Shown here one piece after another: positions 10,926-22,500 of a stretch of 64,000 nucleotides of DNA. Each line of letters begins with the position of its first letter. Within the stretch, counting starts at the first letter, position 1. Made by a program: the position numbers and the translations under genes. Source of the stretch: Trochalopteron elliotii (lineage: Eukaryota > Chordata > Aves > Passeriformes > Leiothrichidae); the NCBI GenBank assembly GCA_024734555.1, contig JANPWX010000010.1, positions 2,493,785 through 2,557,784 of the forward strand. Direction: 5' to 3'. A model generated the notes under the pieces. That model was not told where the DNA came from. It did not search any database and saw only the letters and a list, made by a program, of their open reading frames with translations.

Positions 10926-12635
10926 ACACCAGTTTCTCTAACAGAAAGATTGAATCCAACTCCAGGAAAACCTGAAATATGAAAAATTTAATTTGTTTCC
11001 TTCTTCTACAAAAGACCAGTCCCAAAAGGATTAGGATGGCTGCCAAATGGAGAAACCACTTGAAATTGCTCTCAATGACCCAACTGACCACAGTGATGTT
11101 CAGTCCCTAGAGAACAACACTGTTGGGGTGCAACAAAGTTCAATCACATCCCACAAAACTTCAACACCTAGGTATTTAAGATCTTATTCTCAGAAATGGG
11201 ATAGCCATTTCCCACTGCTCACACTGAGCACACTGAGGCACACTGAGCAAAGGGAACATCAGAATAAGGTGAAATCCAAGTAAATTATGAATCTTCTGAG
11301 ATATGTTGATCCTGAATTTCAAAGGACAGAGTAAGAACTGTAACCCTGCATCTGCTTTCCAATATAAACCACTGCAAAGCTGGAACATGCCCATGTACAT
11401 GTCTCTCTGCACCTTGCATCTTGCCAGCAGATATCCCAGCCTATTCACAGAATCATCAAGGTTGCCACTTCCTCAAAATCCAGAGAGAACTTTAATATTA
11501 AAAGTAATTATGATAATTTATTGTATGTGTCTTTTTTTCACTTTTGTTTCACAGTAAGGCTGGCAAACAATACTTCTAAATTAAACTGATCCTTGGCACT
11601 TTTCTCCAACAAGAATTAAGTTCACTGAACTGGACTGAAGTGAACATAATTCAAATATGACCATTCCAATCAAGGACTTCTGGACTGAAAGGATTTTCAA
11701 ATTGCTGAAAAAAACCAAAATCCTGAACATTTCATACTGCTTTGGCTCATCCTGGGAGAGAAATTACTTCTTGCCTCTCAGAACTGCACCTACACTTCTC
11801 TTGAAACTTTCAGAAACAAACAAACAAACAAACAAAGACCAAAGTTTTAAATGCTCTTATCTTCATGATTATATTTTGATGCAATCTATTGCTGTGCTCT
11901 GTGGCTTAGCAGTTCCTGTTTAGTGGGGTAACTGAGATAAGCTCTACTTTAACACTCATGAAAGTTGAACATTAAACTAGAATGAAATTAATCTAAGCAG
12001 CAAAGTCAATGTAAGGAATTGCACAGATTTCTGTATTTAATTTTCAGCACAGTGCAAGCACTTTGGCACCACTCTGTTGCTGAAACCTAGTGAAAAACAC
12101 CAGGCTGACCCTCTGACAGTCTGACATGCCATAAACCAGAAATTCTATGCCACAGCTACACATGATAAATTAATTTGCAAATATCAAATCACTTGTGTTA
12201 TGAAAATGCCAGTATTTTAGTTTGCCAAAGAACAACAAAGAATCCTTATCTTCGAAACCAGCATGCAATACTGATACTCCTCCTGTACCTCCAGCTGCAA
12301 AACCATGGCAGAAACCAAAGTTACAGCAAAATCAGCAGCAATTAGGATTCTGCATTTGAGATGGAGGGTCCATATGCTTTTTTTCTCCGAACCTTTATGG
12401 CAGGTCTGTAGAATCTGTGAAACTGTTCAGCAGCTGACCCAAAAAACCTAAATTTCAGACCAGATAACCACAACAAGGATAGTGAATTACATCAAATTTC
12501 TCAGTCTTTCATTCACCTGTCAATTCCCCTCTGTCCTTCCTGCTGTCATTACTCTGCCTAAAACTACCACTTTTTCCACATTTCTCTATTTTCACCTGCC
12601 TTTTCTCTCATTTTCTGTACAGATTCTGATATTTT
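10926..12635. other. intron, no recognisable element
   Basis: AT-rich. Only the (AAAC)5 tract at 11817 stands out. Confidence 0.5.
11817..11836. repeat. short (AAAC)5 tract
   Basis: About five AAAC units. Confidence 0.85.
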
Positions 12636-13024
12636 TGTGAGATTTCCTGGGGTCTGGCCCAGACGATCAGACCCCTTGGAGTTTCCTGGGGACTCAGCCC
12701 GACGGCAACTTGACTGGAGAGAGACAGCTTTGATCCAGTTGTCCGGAAAGTACTTTTAATAATACAAAATAACAAACAATAAGGCGTCCACCGTATTGGA
12801 CCGAACCAGACAAAGCAGTACAAGGGGCAAAAGGCACAAGGCCAAAGGCATAGTCCAGGGTCATAGAGGGGTAGTTATACACCCCAGTGTGGGTGGGGAG
12901 TAAAGGTGGGGTCTGAGGAAAGGGTCCAACAGGGGACAACAATTAGGAATATTACAATTCTTGCACTAAAAATCAATGTATGACAATGCAGAGAACTGAG
13001 AACTTTCTCGTAACAATTAGCACA
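12636..13024 (-). mobile_element. solo ERV LTR, minus orientation, 389 bp
   Basis: On the minus strand it begins TGTGCTAATTGTTACG (at 13024) and ends AGGAAATCTCACA (at 12636). In order it has a TATA-like box GTGTATAACTACC (about 12875), a poly-A signal ATTAAAAG (about 12755) and a U5-like end. Both ends show TGTG/CACA. No internal retroviral sequence flanks it, which suggests a solo LTR. No clear target-site duplication. Confidence 0.65.
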
Positions 13025-14046
13025 GAGAGCATGTCAATCGGCCTTCTGCTTGTGGCACTGAGAATGAGGTTTCCTTAGGCATTTTTCCAGGGTTCTCTTT
13101 TTTCCTGCGGGAACTGCTCTCTACATTTTTGAATATATTTGTTCTCCACTTATGTTTCTACTGCTGCTAAAATGAAATTGTGGATCCACATTTTCATCTC
13201 TGATCAACATGTGGCCTACTCTTCATTATAGACTTGATTTGACATCTGTCTTCTTGAGCTATTAATACTGGGACTTTTTCCCCTTTCAAATTGCTCATGT
13301 TGTCTTTTTCTATTGTCAGAGAAGGCTTGCTGGCAAAACTCAGGGATTAAGAGCATTTCTTCTGAAAACACACAGAATCAAGTGGCAGAAAGATGTAGTG
13401 CCTTCAGAAATATCTAGAAAGCTTCTCTTCACAGGCTGTTCAAAGCCACCCTCTGGTCAGCTGCCATGAGAAGTCCTGCCCTCACACCTCCTCCAATATT
13501 ACCAATCCAGCTCGTCTGAGGACAGGGTCAAAGAGAAAACTCGCCCTTTTTCTGTCTGCTGGGGTTTGCTTTGTGACATTTCAGTTCCCTAAACTTCCTT
13601 GCTGCTGCAAGATCACACATGTTATAAATACATATTATATGATTGGCTTTTCGCAAATATTGAAATTAATACTATATGTGTTATGTCAGAAAGTTATGTT
13701 GCACCATTCCCAGGAGGCATCACTCATCCGTCTGCAAAGATGCAGGGGCTGTGGTTTCAGTGCCTTGAACTGGACACAAGTCTGACATTGCCAGGGCACA
13801 ATTCCCGCATAATTTCATCTCTTGTCCATTTACTGCTCAAATCTCTCCAAAAGCCACTGCTAGCACAGAAGCTGGATCAAGGAACTGACCTATCTCTGAG
13901 AACATTCCCCTAAGAATAAAAACTGCATCACACTGGAAAGTACCAGGAGTTCAAGAGGACCCAGACTGATCTTGAACAAAACTGGGATAGATCTGTGCCA
14001 GACTGAAGTGTCCATGTAACTATGGTCTCAAAAGGGGGATAAAAAC
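13025..14046. other. intron, mostly unassigned
   Basis: Apart from the LTR tip at 13620 nothing is recognisable; 13696-13915 may be more of a diverged LTR element. Confidence 0.4.
13620..13695 (+). mobile_element. LTR 5' tip fragment
   Basis: From TGTTATAAATAC onward about 75 bp match the start of the LTR at 7960, including the shared stretch TTGGCTTTTC and CAAATATTGA. The match then fades. It is probably a truncated or very diverged copy. Confidence 0.45.
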
Positions 14047-14290
14047 AATCATGGAATTGGCTGGTTGGAAGAGACCTTAAAGATCATCTTGATCCAATCT
14101 CACTGACCTTGAACACATCCAAGGATGGGACAGCCACAGCTTCTCTGGGCAGCCTGTGCCAGTGCCTCACCACCCTCAGAGGGAAGAATTTCTTCCTAAT
14201 GTCTAATATAAACTTACTCTCCCGGTTTGGAGCCAGTCCCTCTTATCCTGTTACTACATGCTCTTGCAAATAGTTTCTCTATCCTCCTCA
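14047..14290 (-). mobile_element. CR1 LINE 3' fragment
   Basis: The start (GGTTGGAAGAGACC, AAAGATCATCT) and later TCTGGGCAGCCTGTGCCAG and AGAATTTCTTCCTAATGTC are the reverse complement of the avian CR1 3' end. CR1 is the main LINE of birds. Short 5'-truncated copies like this are usual and inactive. Confidence 0.9.
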
Positions 14291-15343
14291 AAATGGCTGA
14301 AACATAACAGCTGTATATTTATAATAGATTTTTCTTTACTTAAGGTAACCGTCACACTTTATGCGTATTACATCTTATTATTTATTAAAGGGACAGCTGC
14401 TACCAGTCCATCTCAGAGTCACACAGTGAAAGACTGGGAGATGTCCCCATAAGGAAGATTTCAGGCCACATATGATTAGAACTCTGTATGGAAGACAGAA
14501 AAGAGAATGTGAAATGCAGCAGTAAATGTCAGCTGTGTTGTTCCCACCAGGATACCACCAATATGGGAAAGGCAATGTCTATACAGACCACATCCAACAC
14601 TACACAGGCCTCTCAGAAGTATCTTGGGCCAGGAGCTGGATCAGTTGAGCTTCACTCCCTTGGCTGGGCATGCTGAGCATCTAGTGCAAGTGTGCCTGCT
14701 CTTTTTGCAACCTGAAGGAGCAAACCACAAGCATAGAACCCAGACTGCAGGTGATACTGAAGAACTTTTTCTCAATCAAGTGCTATATGGTCATCTGCTA
14801 GCTCAGCTATGAACCAAACAAGGCAAGAAGCTGCCCTGCATACAGTCATTGCATTCATGTCTTTTAGAAGACAGAATAAACTACTGTACTCTTGGCACAA
14901 ACATTATGCTGATAGAACCCATTGATTAAATTTTGCCCATCATATCTGTGATATTCAAAATTAATCTACAGGAAAATGCAGCATTTCAGTTTCATTATAC
15001 ACTGCAGTACATGTTTACCTAAATATTTATTTATGCAGACAATTCTCATCTCTTCTCATCTTTTTTCCTCCCTCAGCATCAAAGCAGAAGCACTCTTTGA
15101 AAAAGTCCTTATTATTTAATTTCATTTCTTTTTCAGACATGAAAAAACAAATCAGTGTAGGGAAAAACAAGAGGGGAGATTTTTTATTATCAACAAAAGA
15201 AAGACAGGAATCACCTTGCAACATATGCTCCAAGTTTTATTAGTCACTTGATTTGAAATATATTTCAATGGTAGACTACAGTCTGGACTAAAAATCCCAG
15301 CCTTCTTTCTCAAGAAGGTGAGTATACTAAGGTTTAACTGCAG

Positions 15344-15412
15344 GATAAATCATCATCAGTATCATATCATCATCATATGATGATAAATCATCATCATATC
15401 ATCAGTAGTAAT
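15344..15412. repeat. ATC/GAT triplet array with palindrome
   Basis: Imperfect ATC repeats that switch strand sense in the middle. ATCATCATATGATGAT (near 15368-15383) is a 16-bp palindrome, and the segment AAATCATCATCA occurs on both sides. Confidence 0.85.
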
Positions 15413-17144
15413 CCTCTATTTCCAAGCAAATCAAATTTAAGCACTGGCAGAAAGAGTAAACTAGTTCAACCTTTGCTGTGGACCACAAGCTAAATAAAAC
15501 TGAAGACCTCAATAACAATGCAAAGAATGCTAAGATACCATTCAGTCGAATTTTTAAGCATGACTGTACCCATCTCAGAATATACTGACACCCATTTTTG
15601 TTGAAAATATCATTTGTTTTTAAGGACATTCTGTGCTGCCAAAAATCTGTATGTTTCCCTTTTCATTAAAGGGATCATTCTCCTCAGAGCAAATTTTATG
15701 GCTTTCTAAACTGCTGAATTTCATGTAATGCAGGTTTAAAATTAATTTTCACCTTCAATACAGTGACTATTCACACTGAGAAACTAGAAAGGGCGCATTA
15801 TATGCAGCCTAGATGAAAACAACAATTTCTATTACAATGAAAATGACAAGATGGAGAGAAACCATTATCAAAGCAGTAAGACCATTGTCATTGTGTCTCA
15901 AATTCTCAGAAAAAACAGGCCAAACAATTTTTCTCTTTTCAAAAATCTTGTGATCCCTGGCAGTTTAACAAACTCTTTAGCAGGAAGGCAAAGACTAGTG
16001 AGAAGGAACTGCTGCCATCAGTGCTGCCTGAAGTAGGCCCCAGGACAACAAGCACAGTAGGACTACCAGACATGGTGACAAGAGGAAGCCAAGCAAGTAA
16101 ATAAAAAAGAGATGGGTCAGTCATTTGGTGGCCCTTTTTGCCCATTTACAAAAGAGGGGACACCTGGGTGCCGCTGTCTGGAGATAGGAGAGCAACATAA
16201 ACACACTGAGATCATGCAGCAACAGCCAATGTTTAGTGAAGGGCAGCTCCTTACATAGGGACCTCGAGTTTCCTGCACTTACAAACATGGTTGGTTGTGA
16301 TCTTAGTAACGCCCAGTTCATTTGACCAATGATATGTGTGCATCCATGATTCATAAGGATTGACAGCTATTTGCAGATCAGGCCCATGCAGTTTTACTTC
16401 CCAGTAACAGGTACAATCCATAAAGCAGCATGCTACATAGTTTGACATTAAAAGAAACCACTAATAAATTGTACTTCTCTACACAGCATTTCATTCCACC
16501 CAAGAAAGTTTCACTTTGTGATATTTAAAAAATAAAATTAAGAGAAGCCACCAGCTTACACTGAACAGAAGAAAATGCGCAGATATGCTTCCGGGACATT
16601 TCCTATGAGTTCAGTGTTAAGAGTTTAACTGAAGTCAAAGAAGCTGGAAGGCAGCATCCAAGTATCTTCCATTTCCTTTCAAAAAAGCAATCTACTGTCT
16701 CAACTTTGCCATATTTAAACTATGTGATATGTTGTCCAAATACAAACTCTGATAGTTCCTGTGCTGCACTGAGCTCCCACTTAAAAGATTTAAAGCAAAA
16801 ACAAGCAACACTAATCTTTAAAACATGTAGGTGGTTCTGTTATTCCCTGTTCCTCTCTTTCTGCTCTGCAATGCTCCTTGACTGCTACTTCCTGCATCAA
16901 GACTTCAAAATCCACCTAAGCTGGCAGTGTACTACAAGAGGAAACAATGAGAATCTAAAAGTTCACAGTACATCTCTGCAGGAGGAATACAAGTCCTTTT
17001 GCAGTCTATGCACCTCCTAGCTCTGTGCTCTGCCCACCACTTGGGCATCTAGCCTTGCATTGTCAAGAGAAGATCTTTTAAAAGAAGAGCTAACAAGCAG
17101 GCAGAGGAAGACATCTACTTGTAAGTTTTGATACAAGGAGAGAT

Positions 17145-17171
17145 GGTATTTTTCATTTTTTGAAAAATACC
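17145..17171. repeat. perfect 11-bp inverted repeat, 5-nt loop
   Basis: GGTATTTTTCA, loop TTTTT, TGAAAAATACC. It could form a hairpin in the transcript of either strand. Confidence 0.9.
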
Positions 17172-18617
17172 TTCAAGGAAGAAATCAGAGCCAGAGAATA
17201 TGTGAAGTGCCATTTTTTTATTAACAGTGAGTGGAGTTTCCTGATATATTAATTTTGTATTATTTTAGATCCAAGGAACCACAGAGCAAGTTCATTGCAC
17301 TTGTGCATTGGGTTTCCACCCAAACAGCTCATTTTGGTATGTCCCTTCTGGTCTTTCCCAAGCTGGAGGAAGAACTTGGGTGCATGGGCTAACTCTACAG
17401 GTCTTACAAGCGAAGTGCGTCTCCCCTTGCAATGCAGTCATTATTGCAATGCCTGGAACAGCAATCACAAGTGATCTGCAACAAAATCCAGATGGACAGA
17501 TTTCTCAACAGAAGTACAGGGTGGAAAAGGCAAACCTTCCCTTGCTTGTTGTCACTTCTGTTCGGAGCTGGGTAAAAACCCCATTTCCTCAGCAGATGGT
17601 ACAAAGAGCTGCTGCTACAGCAAGAGTGAAGAACCAAGAAAGCTGCCACAGTGCCAGGGAACATGAAGGCAGAAGCAGGAAGAGTACCTGTCCGCTGCAT
17701 TAGCAGAACATTTACACTCAGCCTCTGTCTAGAGGAAGAAATAAAGCACACAGGAAGAAGCAATCCTTCTTTTGGCAAAAAAAGTGGCATTAAAGGAGAG
17801 AAAAGAAAGGAAGGAAAAAATCATATTTGGCAAAAGCGATCAAAAAGATTTTTACCTGCATACTATTCTAACACAAGAGGTACTGCATCTCAGTCTTGCT
17901 GCTTATTACTTCCTGCTAAGGGGAAAATGCAAATTTGTCCCATTCCCTGATAGCAAGTACTGTCTTGCAGTCAAAGTAAACAGCAGAAAGCAAGGGAAAT
18001 CCTAGGCATATTTGGAACACCAACCACAATAACAAGGAATTCCGCAAAGCTAAGAAGCCAGTTTGAGCTGCATTTACTAGCAATCCTCTACAAATTAATT
18101 TCTTTTGTAAAAGTGGGTAGAAGTATTATCCAACTCTTCCATTTCTCTTGCGGGGAAGACATCTCTTCCTCACCCTCAATAATTTCCTTATGCATAAATC
18201 AACTTTATTTAGATACATCAAAGAAGACAACAGAAAACCAGAAGAAATCTTTGGAAGTACTAGTAGGATAGGTTAGGTTAGGTATTTTTGTTAGTGATAA
18301 ACAAAAATGTGAGTTTCACAAAGCAATTTTGTTAGTAAAGAGTCAAAGCTACTGATGATGAAACAGTTTCAATTGCCATTACACTATCAACCCTTAAAAT
18401 GAATACTTTGCCCAAATGCAATAAAAACTGGATAAAACACTGCAAAACCTAGAAAGAACAATCAAGGGGTGAAAGGACAGGAACAAAGATGCTAGGAGAG
18501 CAAAGATGTGAAAAACAAAATTCTCTTGCTTTCTAAAGAAATAGTTTCACAGGAACTGGTTTGACATTTAGGAAATAAAGCAGCTACTGCTATGGCAATA
18601 TGCAACAACCTTCACTT

Positions 18618-18637
18618 AAAAAAAAAAAAAAAAAAAA
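18618..18637. repeat. A20 homopolymer
   Basis: Twenty A on the plus strand, followed by GAGAGATGG. No retrocopy is recognisable beside it. Confidence 0.97.
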
Positions 18638-19348
18638 GAGAGATGGCATAGTAAATGTAAGGACTAAGGCAAGCCAAACCATGCCTTTTTGTTCCACTGC
18701 ATGAAATAATACATTTTCTTTTCAAATTGTCACACACTGATACAAGGTTATTGTACTATTACACCATGGAGACAAAACTAAGTAAGATCCACATGTTCTT
18801 AGGATATAAGCAAGTGGGTAAGAAGTTTCTGCTCTCAAATATGAAATCAGTCATTGTGACTTCATGTGTAGGGGAAGCTTTTTTGTTAAGAAACTCTGAA
18901 TGGTTCTGTGTGCAGCAGAGGCCAATAACTTTGGACTGTGCAAGTGTATTTCACTGGCACGATAGAACAGCAGTCATATTACAGCTGATCTTTCCAAATC
19001 AGACAAAAAAGACAAAGGGCATTTTAAATAATAAATTGCCACCTCATCTTTATTCAAAACACTTTAAAGAAATAAGTCCATTGCACACATACTATAAAAA
19101 AAATTATCGCCCAAGGGTAGAAGAGAGACAAAATCTTCTAGCACTCCCAGTGACTCCCTGAGCAACCAATTTCTGAAGCTGTTTTAACAGGCATTAGAGA
19201 GAACTTCTTCAGAAAGGACAAGAAAGCAAAGGAGCAAAAGAGGTCAACAATGAAAGAGAAGATTCCTACAGACTGAGCTCTCCAGCATATGCCTGCACTT
19301 ACACTTTGAAAGAACAACCACTATAGTTATTCTTGAGACAGCACTTAC

Positions 19349-19516
19349 TTCCTGGCAGTACTGAAGAATCCCTTCTTTTGTCCCAATGCAGGTCTTGGTG
19401 CCAGAGGGGTCAGATTCCCACTTTCCGTTCTGCACGTTCATATGCATGTTGAGTTTGCCACAGAACATGGCAATCTGAGGCTCTGCCAGCAGTCCTGCAT
19501 TTCCATCACCAGGCAC
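19349..19516 (-). CDS. APP: APP exon 2 (E1 growth-factor-like domain)
   Basis: Amyloid precursor protein is a type I membrane glycoprotein of neurons and other cells, cleaved by alpha-, beta- and gamma-secretases. Read on the minus strand, this exon gives 56 residues with no stop, including [20 protein letters not shown] and [12 protein letters not shown]. That is near-identical to vertebrate APP residues 20-75, the start of the E1 growth-factor-like domain after the signal peptide. Three domain cysteines are present (MFC, KTC, QYC). The length of 168 bp equals human exon 2, and both ends are phase 0. The acceptor is a pyrimidine tract ending TTCCAG (AG at 19517-19518); the donor is GTAAGTGC at 19348-19341. 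Residues absent from the paralogue APLP2 exclude it. Compared with human (from memory) I see Thr22 to Gly, Arg to Lys after FCG, Asp to Glu after KW, and Asp to Gly after TCI. The flanking reading frame extends beyond both splice sites but is not coding. Confidence 0.97.
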
Positions 19517-19519
19517 CTG

Positions 19520-22500
19520 GAAGGAGAAGAAAAGTTTTGATCTCACATTTGACATTTCAGTCCAGCAAAAGCAGCAATAGGTCAAGCAAGTCCGAGACAA
19601 ACTCCAGATTCATCCACCCATTGCAGCAAAGATCAAAATTTTTGATTCAGGGAGATGTGAGAAATGTAAATGGGGTGTTGGTGGACATCAGATTACAACA
19701 GTATAATTTTAAAGATGTAACCAAACTGTTTTGTGGCCCAAAACTGTCTTCTTACCAACTTGGGCTAAACATAGAACAATGACCACAGCTGGAACACAGA
19801 TACAGATGTTTAATTTTCCAAAAATAGCTGTTACAATGTGGGGGAGGGGTTTACTAACAACTAAACGAATCAGTAACAAGTTTTTAGCAGGAGTTTCCAA
19901 AATAACCTCACAGTGTATCCTTTTTCAAGCCCCTCCACAGTTCATCTCCTTGTTGAGCACACATATTTTATCATGTCTTATGAAGATGGCGGGTTAAAAG
20001 CAGCTTCCACTTAAGCTTTTTTTGGATTGAACTTCAAAATGCAGAGGGGCTGGGGAGGTATCAAAATGGCTCTGCTGAAGGTTTTGCTCACAACCAAGAA
20101 TTACAGAATAGCATCTCCCAAGCATTAAAAATACCAGACTCAAGACAGGTGCTCCTCCTCTCAAATCACAGACACTGCCCATGACACTCAAACCAAGCAC
20201 TGCTGGGGCATGGAGCCAGACATCAGAGGCACCTTCACCACAGGTTTAAATGTCTCCCACAGGACCACAGCACTGAAGACAAATCAAGAGACAACCCCTG
20301 ATGGTATAAGGTGAAAGGACTCGCTTTTTGTTTTACATCTGAGGAACATGACACAGAGAAACCTCCTTAGGTTAGGTACCTCAAGAGACAACTCTACAGC
20401 TCTCCACTACCCCTCATGCTCCAAACGCCAGGTGATCGTATTCAAGGTGCAGCAGAGTATTCATTTTGCTTTAAATATTTATTTTTAACTTTTAATCTCT
20501 TAGCTAGAAGACTTCTCAAGAGGAAAATTAAAAGCATTTTAAAAATTCACCACAAACTGAAGAAACAGAATTATGGTATCATAGGACATACAATAGAAGA
20601 CATATGCAAATATTAGTTTTACTCTTTGTTTAAACAAACATAAAAAAGATTTAATACATTTTATATGCCTACAGTACTAAAATAAAAACCCCAAACTCCA
20701 CCCTAAGAAACCTTACAGGAGTGAACATCAAACTATCCATTGGATTAGCACTGAAAGTGAAAATGTCAAAATTAAACCAGGGTTTTGTCTGGGGGTTTTT
20801 TAAGAGACATGCAAGAACATTTCTTTTCCTGTTTTCATAAGATGTTAACTTGTTACTGCAATTCAGCTCAAAAAAATATATAAATAAAAGTAAAAAATTT
20901 GAAAGACAGAAACACCTATCCTGGCTAAGATTTCCCTTTACTATCTCAATTTCTCTTCTCCTGTGCGATGAGTACATTCTGTACAATTTAACTGTCAACT
21001 ATCACTGTCGTTCCACAGGGTAATTATAGAATTTTCCAGTAACTGGGATGACACCTTGTCTTGGCTTGCCTTGATCAGGAAACTACCACATAGTTACTGC
21101 CTCTAATACCTTCAGAAACTTTGGAGAGCAACTCAAATGTAACACATCTGTAACAATCTGTAAAATATCCTCCAAGTTAATTATTTTATTTTTCTTTAAA
21201 CATGCAACATAACCCTATAAAAATTTCAATAAAAATAGAAGTGAGTCATTCCACAGGTGATGTGTAGATGAGAACTCTATATTCCCAGTCCCCTCCTTCA
21301 ACTGAGATCTTTAGTAAATTAATAAGGCACACACTAGTCACACTATCGAAGATTTTAGATCTTTTTTCATTCAAAATCATAAATCAAAATCAAACTAAAG
21401 TATTTAGATTATAGAATCAAAGATTCATTTAGGTTCAATGAGACTTTAAGATTGAATCCAACTGTAAACCTAACACTGCCAAGTTTAACCAAAATAAAAG
21501 CCAAAAGTAAAAGATAAAATTTAGCTAACTAATTTCAAGGGATCTCTATATGGTGCAAGTTCCTGATAATGTAAAATCTCCTTAAATATTGCTCATTTTA
21601 AGAAATATTGAACACCGGTTTGATCACGAAGGGGATCGAACAGCAGCATTTTTGGAGAAAGGTGGGGAAATGTGGCACTTTCTGTAAAACACATACATTT
21701 ACAAAGACTAAAAACTCCAAAAAAAAAGCAGGAGACTAAAACATTGGTAAAACTTACACAGTGATAAGTGATTTGTCCCACACATACTATCATAACATTT
21801 GAAACATGTGAATGAATTCGTTGCTGGTCACATCAAGGGTATATCCAGCTAAAATATGTGAGCTGTGACGAATTTTATGCATCACTCAAGTTTTCTTCCT
21901 AACCAATGGTTTAATTCATTTACATTCATACCCTCACAAGAAAAATATATCAGCATTATAATGCAATTAAATAACCTAGAGCACTGATCTACACTGATAA
22001 GCAGCTTCTATAAAGGAATGCTGAATAACATAAAGCTACAGTCCAGTTTGTTACAACACCACCTGTAGTGGCAAATCTTGACTAATCCTAAAGCTCTCAG
22101 GCAGACTAGTCTCCCAAAGAATAACTCATGGGACACAAATTACATTAATAGCAACTATTTACTTTATTAGTATTCTGCAAAAGCAAAAACTCTAAGCATA
22201 TTAATGGAATTGTAATCACATATTAACTTTTAGAAGTGTAAGGATACAAGTTCTGAAAGAAAGGTTCCATGGCTGTGGTAAAGCTCAGTGCTGACAACAG
22301 GATCTCCCTTAAAGAATTCCAGCATATCAGAGGTCTGTCTTCCAGTTTCAAGACTCATTTCACCTCCAGCTGAGTGCATCTTCCTGCATGATCCTCTGAT
22401 ACATTTCCTTCTTATAAGCAGATAAATGATGAAGTACTTATTTCATTGTTTTAAAGAAACAAATTCAAAACACCTTTCAAGGATAGGCTTTCAGTATTTT

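Larger units (their letters stand above)
14291..19340. other. intron, no recognisable element
   Basis: AT-rich apart from the triplet array (15344), hairpin (17145) and A20 run (18618). Open frames at 17308-17703 and 18727-19161 (131 and 144 codons) have no recognisable domains. Confidence 0.5.
1..19348 (-). other. APP: APP intron 2 (5' part)
   Basis: This lies downstream of exon 2 in APP. I looked for the reverse complement of exon 3, which encodes the heparin-binding loop, and did not see it, so intron 2 is probably longer than 19.3 kb. The left part is dense in LTR insertions (2.7-13.7 kb). Confidence 0.8.

Noticed and set aside
18270..18290. GGTTAGGTTAGG, telomere-like
   Set aside because: Only two units, and not the vertebrate TTAGGG repeat.
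18727..19161. 144-codon plus-strand frame close to APP exon 2
   Set aside because: It opens with TTG, lies antisense to APP in intron, and the translation shows no known domain.
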